A stretch of DNA of 64,000 nt, taken from contig BSWB01000003.1 of assembly GCA_033239125.1 (NCBI GenBank), forward strand, positions 108,892,320 to 108,956,319. The letters are read 5' to 3'. Source of the stretch: Fagopyrum homotropicum. Taxonomy: Eukaryota; Streptophyta; Magnoliopsida; Caryophyllales; Polygonaceae. Of the stretch, positions 56,599 through 64,000 are shown in pieces (positions within the stretch are counted from its first letter, which is position 1; every line of letters starts with the position of its first letter). The notes under the pieces were generated by a model, which saw only the letters and a list, made by a program, of their open reading frames with translations, ran no database searches and was not told the origin of the DNA. The translations under genes were made by a program, and so were the position numbers.

Positions 56599-56769
56599 AA
56601 AGTATACGGTTTGTTTAGCGGTTATACGAATCGTTATTATAAAACTTATGAAAAAATCATTATGAAAATTAAAGCTAGGAAAGAAAGACAAAACCTAATA
56701 AAATGCGTAAGGTTAAACCAAGAACGTAAAACCTAATATGTGTGTTAGAGTGCGCACGCACGTGTTAGT
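56599..56769. repeat. Direct repeat, copy 1 (~170 bp)
   Basis: AAGTATACGGTTTGTTT ... AGAGTGCGCACGCACGTGTTA. It matches 57392-57555 with small indels. The pair is about 790 bases apart. The edges are not TG...CA. Confidence 0.85.
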
Positions 56770-56839
56770 CTAATGAACGATCCCAAAAAATCCTATTGTT
56801 TATAATTAACATTTTTGACATTCGAAGCCTATATGTTAC

Positions 56840-57130
56840 ACGAATTTTAAGCAAAAATCGTAAAAAGTAAGAAAGTCAAATCCGATGCCCCAATATGTTC
56901 TGAAATGTTTTTCTATGCAAGTTATATGATGTATGTATTGTGCTATTTAAATTTTGTCTTTTGAAATTGTTTAAAGTGTAACACGCGAAAATCGGAAAAT
57001 ATCTCTAAAAAACAAAGAAAGTCAAATAAAATGCTCCAAAAAATAAGAAAATTATAGTTGTACAAATTATGTAATGTATATAGTGATTCCATGCCCAAAA
57101 CTCCAATTATTTAAAAATTATCATTTTTTA
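56840..57130. repeat. Two diverged tandem units (~140 bp)
   Basis: Each has (T)TACACG(A/C)G..., AAATCG(G/T)AAAA, AAGAAAGTCAAAT, ATGC(C/T)CC and TATGTAATGTAT-type words in the same order. It is non-coding and lies between the two direct repeats. Confidence 0.6.
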
Positions 57131-57391
57131 AAATTTATCGAAGGATAATAGGCTATGTAGTCAAGGCCGTTCAACACATATTTTTGACGGCCTTGTTCAA
57201 ACAATTGAATGTGGTTTTTAATTTCAAAAAGGTTGAAGTTTGTGACCGTAAATTGAAAATGTTGATGTTAAAACTCTGAAAATTTTGAAGCTTACAAATC
57301 TTATAACAAACCATTAAAAATTATTGTCAAGTCTGTTTGTTCCGGTTAATAACTCTGATGATGAAATCTCTCCATGATAGAGATATAATTC

Positions 57392-57555
57392 AAGAGTATA
57401 CGGTTTGTTTGACGGTCGTTATGAAAAAAACTTAATGAAAAAATTATCATGAAAATTAAAGGTAGAAAAGAAAGACAAAACCTAAAAAACGCGTAAGGTT
57501 AGACCAAGAACATAAAACCTAATTTGTGTGAGAGAGTGCGCACGCGCGTGTTATT
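57392..57555. repeat. Direct repeat, copy 2 (~165 bp)
   Basis: Partner of 56599-56769. The AAGAAAGACAAAACCTAA core is shared. The flank up to 58189 is AT-rich with no gene seen. Confidence 0.85.
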
Positions 57556-58189
57556 CTTAGAAGCTTAAAAAATTTTATATTCAACTCATTTCGAAAATAA
57601 ATGAACTTGAATCGAACTCGACAAGAAAATTAACTTACCGGTCGGTCCCTTTTGAAGTGAATTCATTTGACCAAACTGCATATCTAGTGTAAATTAAGCA
57701 TTTACCTAGCACCGAAAGGATGACTAACCGATCGATTGAGTGAGAATATATTAATTAAAGTGTTAAAATTTTCAACTAAAAAAAAATATTATGTCACAAA
57801 GTTCCTACATGCAATTTCATTGCTTTAACTAACCATATGAAATCAAATATATCTGATTAAGTTCTACTTTGAATTTAATAGATGATAAAAATAATTAATT
57901 CACTAATCTTACATAATTTTTTCACATAAGACTGACCATAACATATTAATGTTGATTTTAGGTTACATCTTAAATTATTTGATCAAATTTAATTCCGTAT
58001 AAGTGGCAAAATTTGGGTCTCACCATTTAAAATTGAGAATGTGAAATCCAAGACTCTAAATTTGAAACAAATTCAAAAGGAGTTACATCATGTAAAGATT
58101 GAGTCCATTTTCAGAAATAAAATAATTCAAATTCTTAACTTTTTGAAATTGTTAGTACACAAAGTTCAAGCAAATTTTATAAAAGAAAT

Positions 58190-58824
58190 GGTCTCATGGA
58201 TCATTTCGGGAAATTCCTCCATCCTCCTCAAGAGATGGTCCCATGGCATGAGGTTAGACTACTCCAGCCTTACGTCCATTCCAATATGGGCTTCCCTCCA
58301 CGACCTCGACTACAGGTTCTGGTCACCTCATATGCTCTCCAGGATCGCCTCTGCTATTGGCATTCCCATACTAACTGACAAGAACTCAACACACCAAAAC
58401 CGACTTGGTTTTGCTAAAGTGTTAGGGGAAATCCAAGCATCAAGACCACTACTACGTGAAGTTACCCTCAAAGGGCCGAACGGTGAAGCCATCATACAGA
58501 AGATCTCGTACGAATGGTTCCCACTACACTACTCCAAATGTGGCATTTTCGGTCTATGCAGCCCTCTACCATTCACCCTTCGCAAACCAGTGAACCCCCC
58601 AACCCACTCCAAGCCTATCCTACCCACTCCTGATCCATCTCAACGTATTCACATCCAATATCCCTCCCACCCACCCCACACTACTCTCCACACCAAGACC
58701 CACGTCATTCCCCTCCCACCATGCAACAAAACCCCTTTCCAAACTCTGGTAATCGACAACTCAAGCCCTAGCCAATCAACCCAAACACAAAGCACCCCAC
58801 TGGCGCAAACAACTACGATACCCC
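58190..58824 (+). pseudogene. LINE ORF1 (DUF4283-type) C-terminal part
   Basis: In frame with a chance upstream extension: WIISGNSSILLKRWSHGMRL, DYSSLTSIPIWASLHDLDYR, FWSPHMLSRIASAIGIPILT, RLGFAKVLGEIQASRPLLRE, VTLKGPNGEAIIQKISYEWF, then YSKCGIFGLCSP where a CCHC knuckle is expected but incomplete, and a Pro/Ser/Thr-rich tail. This is the conserved ORF1 pattern of plant L1-type LINEs (nucleic-acid-binding chaperone). Residues before about 58190 do not resemble the family. Solo LTR F interrupts the tail at 58825 and it resumes at 60533. Confidence 0.85.
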
Positions 58825-60532
58825 TGTTCGCCACTTAGCGTGCGTGCAAATAAGCTTTAAATATATAAAACTAGAAATCAAGCAAGCGAACCCGCAGTGT
58901 ACGGATCGATATAGTTAAGCAAGAATTCCAGAGTATCGAACACAGGGATTTGGGGGAACAAATTCAATTGCAGATTATCAAGCAAGTAAATGTAAGAAGC
59001 TTTTCGAATATTGGAAAACAACAATCCTAAAGATCCAAGTATCCAGCTGTGGCAATCGATTCAAGATATACTAATGATATAAGGACAGAGTTAAGATATG
59101 CAAAGGTATACTAATGTAAGATAATCGTACGGTGAAGTTTCAAAAACCTTATATGACTCACCCATAAGACACTCTCTATAAAGGTTGTTGAGGCTTCAAT
59201 ATAGAAAGGTTCTAAAGATGAGAATTAAAGTCAAATACCAAAACTTGTAATCCAAGGATCAAGACTAACTAAATCGATTAAGGTTGTGACACTCACAATC
59301 GAGGTAGAGGTTGTTGAGGCTTCACTACCACCTAGAAAAGGCAAGCCTAAACTAAGTTAAAGCAGATCTTTAACTTTGGATTAAAGTAAAAGCAAGTTCG
59401 TAACTTAATACAAAATTACGGCTAGTTCTTGAGTTCCACGGCCGTGGAAGCTCAAGAACAGACCATGGATTAGGGTTCGTCGGCGATTCTCTCTAACTCT
59501 CAGGGTCCAATCTGTTTACGATCGATCTATCATTATCTAAGCCACAACTATCAACCCTTCACCTTAGAATTGTTAGGGGTTTTTAGCCAACAATATTCAT
59601 ATTGATATCAAATTCAAGAATTAAAAGATTGAAAGATGAAAACTTCCGAAAACCTTCAATAAACTTCAAATCTATCTCAAATTCGTAATCAAGATCAATA
59701 ATCGTCACTAGATTCGGAACGAAACAAACAATCACAAATCTTAGATAAGAGGGAAGAACGGGATGTCAATCCGTCTTCTAAATCAAACCTAAGCAAGAAG
59801 GGAGTCTCCTTGCGAACAATCTTCCGAATCTTCGATCTTCCGTCAATCCGGAAATCACAATAGCAATGCACCAAAATCTCTCAACAAAATCTCCGCCAAA
59901 TGCGAAATTAGGGCAATTTCAAACGCAAGTGTAAAGCGAGGTCTAAGCAGAGGTGACGGAATCTCTCTTCGTCCGTCCTTTTATAGTGTAAGATAAAATA
60001 TCGGCCCGGCCCAATTGTGTAGGAGATCGTGGCTTAAAGTATGCCGAAAAAGATCGCCAAGATCACGGTCGTGGAAGGGTTCCACGGCCGTAATTTAGAG
60101 CGTGGAAATCAACACGGTTTGAACCATCGTCTCCACGGCCGTAGAAGTCACTGGAATGAACCACGCTTCCTTAGCCAAGGTTCCAAGGCCGTGGACTTGA
60201 ACGTGGAAAGTGGTACGGCCGTATTTTAGAGCGTGGTTTAGGGCAAGAACGTGATTCTTCCTTAGCTTCGTGCATTCCTCAAGTTGGCACTCCCTTAGTT
60301 CCTAGAAATGTCCTCAATCCATGGACAAGTTCAATCAACTCCATCCTTGCTCAATTCCGTTCGGAAATAGCTCTCAATTACCTATAATCAACATAAAGCT
60401 TGTGTAGATCTCTATATCGACATTATAGACAAACTAGCTCACAAATGCATCAATGCTCAATCAATGACTATCAATATGGATCAAATACACTTAGAAAACG
60501 TGCTTAAAATATCACAATATTTCATGCTAACA
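58825..60532 (-). mobile_element. Solo LTR F (Athila-type) in the LINE ORF1 tail
   Basis: On minus TGTTAGCATGAAATATTGTG (60532) to CTAAGTGGCGAACA (58825), 1708 bp, with a perfect ACCCC target duplication (58820-58824, 60533-60537). It shares with C and D the end block CCCGCAGTGTACGG (plus, near 58900) and with D the palindrome CCACGGCCGTGG (59436) and variants (60082, 60133, 60190, 60215). No PBS or PPT adjoins it, so it is a clean solo LTR. The open frame at 60041-60229 lies within it. Confidence 0.9.
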
Positions 60533-61291
60533 ACCCCCTGACACTGTTGGTCTACCCACCCCCTCCAAGGTTGTGAGTCGTGAGGACCCACACCCTCTCC
60601 CTCCATCTGACCCCTGCACCTCTACCCTAACTATTTCCCCAGCTAATGTCAAGGACACTGTCTCTCCATCCAATACACTCCAATGAATATCAACCTTGCT
60701 GCATGGAATATCTAGGGTTTGAATCATCCCAACAAGCAACAAGCCATCCGCACTCTGGTTAGTAACCAAAACCTTCATATCATCGCCATCCTAGAAACTA
60801 AAATGAAAACAAATAAAATGCACAAGCTCAAATCCTTCATCCCCAACTGGTTCAACTTCTCCAATATCTCCAACCTCGCCAATGAAGTCAGATGTCGCAT
60901 CTGGTTTTGGTGGAACCCAACCATCATCACGATCACTCCAATCCTAAGCACATCCCAACTCATCCATAGCTCTATATCCCCGACCATTCACAGCTCACCA
61001 CCCTGCAAACCCCAACTCTCTTCCCAACTTCGAATGTACCTTTATCTACACCTTCAACCTCCCTGAGGAGCGTCAGACGCTTTGGGACTCAATAAAAGCC
61101 ATCAATCTGCTCTCAAACTGCTCCCTTTGGACCCTCCTTGGTGACTTCAACACCACCCTCCACCCGGACGAAAAAATCTCTCATGCAAACACGAATCTCA
61201 CCCAACCCTCCAATGAACTGGCCATTTGCTTCTCTTTAAACACCCTCTCCGATCTCGCCTATTCTGGAAGTAAAATCACATGGAATAACAA

Positions 61292-61326
61292 GCCCCTCCG
61301 ATCACTCTCCATCCATACTCGCCATC
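61292..61326. repeat. 35-bp direct repeat, copy 1
   Basis: GCCCCTCCGATCACTCTCCA continuing to CTCGCCAT; identical or nearly so to 61422-61456, 130 bases away. Confidence 0.9.
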
Positions 61327-61421
61327 AATCTTCTAGAGTATGGTGCAAACTTGATCGGATCATTAACAACACAACTTGGATCACTACCTTTCCAGCCATC
61401 ATGCCCACTTCGATAATCCAG

Positions 61422-61456
61422 GCCCCTCCGATCACTCTCCATCCATACTCGCCATA
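61422..61456. repeat. 35-bp direct repeat, copy 2
   Basis: This copy is in the frame that reads the endonuclease SDH motif, so it is the probable original. Confidence 0.9.
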
Positions 61457-61570
61457 AACCCAATAAACAACTGACCTAAAAGACAATTCAGATTCAGTAA
61501 CGCTTGGGCTACCCACGAAGAATTCCATTCCACTGTCTCGCAACACTGGACAACCCCTCCTCATCATCAG

Positions 61571-62967
61571 CATATGAACCCCATGACCATGTTATACCAC
61601 AATCTCAAGAGACTTAAACCTGTGCTCAAGAGGTTCCCGAGCCAAAAGCTTGAGATTCTGCAATCCTCCATAAAGAACTCCAAAGCTGAGCTCGATGACA
61701 TCCAATTCAGGTTGCAAATGGATCCCTTTAATCCTTAGCTGCTCGAGAATGAAAGGAACACCACCACATCCCTCAATGCCAATATGGATGGCCTTCGCTC
61801 CACACTTTCCCAACTTTCTAAAGCCAAGTGAGCGAAATACGGTGACCAGTGTCACTCGTACTTCTTCAAGAGCATAACCGCTAGGAGCGCCATGAACGCT
61901 ATCATATGCATCAAGGACCCAAATGACCTGAACAAAGTCCCCACCTACCACCAGGAGGAAATCAAGGAGATCATAACTGCCCACTTTTTCAATATCCTAT
62001 CCCCAACTACCCCCCACAATCCAGGTCACTTATTCCCAAACTGCTCCCTCCCCACTCTCCCCACCCCCTTGGTCGCTAATCTCACTACTAGAATCACTCA
62101 GGAAGATATCAAATCCGCTCTCCACTACATTGGAGATAACAAAATCCTTGGGCCTGATGGCTATAACTCGCTCTTCTTTAAATCAACTTGGAGCATCACT
62201 GGTGATGTTTTCACTAAGGCTATTCTACCTTTCTTTGAAACGGCCACTCTTCCCAGGATTGCAAACCATACTTCACTTACATTGATTGCCAAAAAAGATA
62301 ACCCCACTCTTCCATCTGATTACAAACGTATTGCTTGTTGCAACACCACATACAAGGTGATAGCCAAGATTCTTGCATCCAAGATCAATGCAGTTCTCCC
62401 GTCCCTCATTAGTTGCTACCAAGGGGCGTTTGTTCAAGGTAGAGCAATCAAACACAACATCCTGATTAGCCAAGAACTTTTCAAGAGTTACAACCAAAAA
62501 CACGTATCACCCAGATGTGCGATCATAATAGACATTTCCAAAGCTTTTGATACGATCAACCACCAATTCATCCTCAACTGCACGGGCTAGGATGAGTTTC
62601 CCCCATCACTTTATCAAACTTATTCAAGCATGTATCTCGAGACCAAGTTACTCGATCAACCTGAATGGCTCCCTAACTGGATTTTTCAATGGCTCGAGGG
62701 GGCTAAGACAAGGATGCCCCCTCTCCCCAGCCCTATTTGTCATAGCTCTTGAAGTCCTATCCTCCATAATCCACACCAATACCTCCAACCCCAACTTCAA
62801 CCTCCACCCCAAATGCTCCTCACCTCGCATAACCCACCTTTGTTTTGCTGACGATATTTTGCTATTTTGCAGGGGCGATGTTGAATCCATAAACACTCTC
62901 ATGAAGACCCTTACTCACTTTGGCAACTACTCGGGACTCCATGTCAACCTTGGGAAGACAACATTAT
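61571..62967 (+). pseudogene. LINE ORF2 linker and reverse transcriptase
   Basis: Linker with LKRLKPVLKRF and YFFKSITARSAMNAI. RT: DIKSALHYIGDNKILGPDGY (entry block), LPSDYKRIACCNTTYKVIAK, YQGAFVQGRAIKHNILISQE, AIIIDISKAFDTINHQFI (first catalytic Asp), a frameshift near 62585, then GSRGLRQGCPLSPALFVIAL and HLCFADDILLF (FADD catalytic box). It ends HVNLGKTTLYT, and Copia sequence follows from about 62968. The frame from 61892 to 62590 is open for 230 codons. Confidence 0.9.
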
Positions 62968-63032
62968 ACACTTGTGGCATGCATCCCCTCCACGTCTTAG
63001 ACTCGACGGATATTAAAAAGATAAATTTAACA

Positions 63033-63044
63033 TGGTATCAGAGC
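63033..63044 (+). other. E2 primer-binding site
   Basis: TGGTATCAGAGC directly after the LTR end; initiator tRNA-Met type. Confidence 0.93.
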
Positions 63045-63112
63045 AGGATTATAATCTTGATTTGCTTTTCTCAATCTCTATCAATTCCGCAATTTGATTT
63101 GATCGATTCATC

Positions 63113-64000
63113 ATGAATCAAGATCAAAATTCTCAAAATTCACAAAATTCACAAAGATCCAATACAAATCAGATGTTTTCGAATAATCTTCCGTCTACGA
63201 ATGATCTGCTTACTCTAGCCAATTCCGATAATCCTGGTGCACAATTGGTTGCAGTACATTTCAATGGGATGAATTATTTGAGCTGGTCAAGGGGCATTAG
63301 GATGGCGCTAGGGACGAAATCCAAGCTTGGATTCATTGATAGAAAGGGCGAAATGCCAACAGATGATGATGACAAGAAGGAAAAATGGATGAAGGCGGAT
63401 TATATGGTAAGATGTTGGATAATTAATTCCATTACATCTTCCATTAGCAATGGATTCATGTATGCTGAATCTGCAAAGAAATTGTGGGAAGAAATCCTTG
63501 AAAGGTACAGATCTTCCAATGGACCTCTCTTGTTTCAGTTGAAGAGAACTCTTGGTTCAATTACTCAAGATGATATGAGTATAAATGAATACTATGGAAA
63601 ACTAAAGAAGGTCTTGGATGAAATACAGGCTCTAGAAATATTTCCTGAATGCACGTGTGGTGCTATGAAACAATGTTCTTGTGCTGTATTGAAAAAGATA
63701 GTAGAAATTGAGTCAAAGAACAAATTAATGCAATTTCTTGTTGGCTTAAATGAGATGTATGAAAGTGTAAGGAATTACATTCTGTCCATGGATCCTCTTC
63801 CAACTGTTAACAAAGGTTTTCACCTAGTTCAACAAGTTGAGAATCAGAAGATTGCTACAGGTGTAATCAAAGCCAATCAAGATAACATTGCATTTCATGT
63901 CTCCATAAATTCCTTTTCTGACTGTAGAAGAGAAAATGGTCAAAATTCAGAAGGGAAGAAGGATTATAAGAAAGGAAAATCAGACAGAAAGTGTACTAAC
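63113..64000 (+). CDS. Copia gag of E2, open to window end
   Basis: ATG 63113 gives MNQDQNSQNSQNSQRSNTNQ with one extra three-residue repeat compared with E1, then the same gag core (FNGMNYLSWSRGIRMALGTK, LKRTLGSITQDDMSINEYYG, LMQFLVGLNEMYESVRNYIL). All 296 codons to the window edge are open. At the E1 stop position it has GAA, so the frame continues toward the zinc knuckle (KCTN at the edge). Differences from E1 are few and partly silent. Whether pol is intact lies beyond the window. Confidence 0.9.
   Translation, partial: MNQDQNSQNSQNSQRSNTNQMFSNNLPSTNDLLTLANSDNPGAQLVAVHFNGMNYLSWSRGIRMALGTKSKLGFIDRKGEMPTDDDDKKEKWMKADYMVRCWIINSITSSISNGFMYAESAKKLWEEILERYRSSNGPLLFQLKRTLGSITQDDMSINEYYGKLKKVLDEIQALEIFPECTCGAMKQCSCAVLKKIVEIESKNKLMQFLVGLNEMYESVRNYILSMDPLPTVNKGFHLVQQVENQKIATGVIKANQDNIAFHVSINSFSDCRRENGQNSEGKKDYKKGKSDRKCTN

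Larger units (their letters stand above)
60683..61570 (+). pseudogene. LINE ORF2 endonuclease domain
   Basis: ATG 60683 reads MNINLAAWNI, a TAG, then GLNHPNKQQAIRTLV, LHIIAILETKMK (catalytic Glu of the APE-type nuclease), and in another frame LWTLLGDFNTTLHPDEK (GDFN motif), LAYSGSKITWNN, VWCKLDRIINNTTWITTF and PSDHSPS (SDH motif), the usual order of L1 endonucleases. At least three frame changes occur. A 35-bp segment coding the SDH region is duplicated (61292-61326 and 61422-61456). Confidence 0.85.
58190..62967 (+). mobile_element. L1-type LINE relic split by solo LTR F
   Basis: ORF1 (58190-58824, continuing at 60533-60680), endonuclease (60683-61500) and RT (61890-62967) appear in normal LINE order on the plus strand. 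The 5' end is truncated at about 58190. The 3' part after the RT thumb, with poly(A), is missing and replaced by the Copia E2 junction. Base use is C-rich compared with its AT-rich surroundings. Confidence 0.88.
62968..64000 (+). mobile_element. Copia element E2, same family as E1 (5' LTR truncated; runs out of window)
   Basis: Starts with the last ~65 bases of the E1-type LTR (ACTTGTGGCATGCATCCCC ... ATTTAACA), the PBS and a gag nearly identical to E1's. The rest of the LTR is replaced by LINE RT sequence at about 62968. Confidence 0.88.

Noticed and set aside
60041..60229. 62-codon frame in solo LTR F
   Set aside because: LTR sequence; reading consists of the CCACGGCCGT repeats.

Overview
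The window looks like heterochromatic, repeat-dense DNA of a flowering plant. No intact cellular gene was found. Nearly every supported feature is a transposable element or part of one: Ty1/Copia and Ty3/Gypsy (Athila/Tat-type and Tekay-like) LTR elements, L1-type LINEs and CACTA DNA transposons. Tm-type (TGGTATCAGAGC) and tRNA-Asp-type (TGGCGCCGTTGCCGGGGA) primer-binding sites, CACTA termini with 3-bp target duplications and plant LTR architectures support a plant. The species cannot be told from the sequence.

Layout: (1) 1-8375, a minus-strand LTR element with 3.27-kb LTRs and a non-coding interior (LARD-A), cut by the window start. (2) 8376-47216, one decayed Copia element, readable in five pieces (8376-9146, 14207-14663, 21977-22973, 33987-35481, 46962-47216). 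It is split by CACTA-1 (9147-14206), CACTA-2 (14664-21976, itself holding a solo LTR at 17952-20259), a solo Athila-type LTR (22974-33986, itself split by LARD-B at 23782-33183), and Athila-type element C (35482-46961), which lies inside the Copia 3' LTR. (3) 47640-48753, a LINE relic ended by Copia element E1 (48754-54986), which in turn holds an Athila-type 3' LTR (D, 52419-54257). (4) 54987-58189, AT-rich DNA with another LTR-like fragment and a local duplication. (5) 58190-62967, a second LINE relic split by a solo LTR (F, 58825-60532) and joined to a second copy of the E1 Copia family (E2, from 62968), whose gag is open to the window end.

Main points of interest: CACTA-1 carries five consecutive exon pieces of a host chromomethylase (plant DNA cytosine methyltransferase, most like CMT2) with splice signals kept. 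CACTA-2 carries a Ulp1-like (C48) protease gene whose catalytic domain was later split by a solo LTR. LARD-A and LARD-B share a co-linear non-coding interior although LARD-A's LTRs are almost identical, so the family moved recently without proteins of its own. Element C encodes a protease-integrase polyprotein with no reverse transcriptase, and each nonsense codon I located in its genes fits C-to-T change at CAG or CGA. The Athila-type LTRs carry family-private short palindromic motifs plus a four-copy motif (GAGACTTACCCGGTGAT-like) shared across families.
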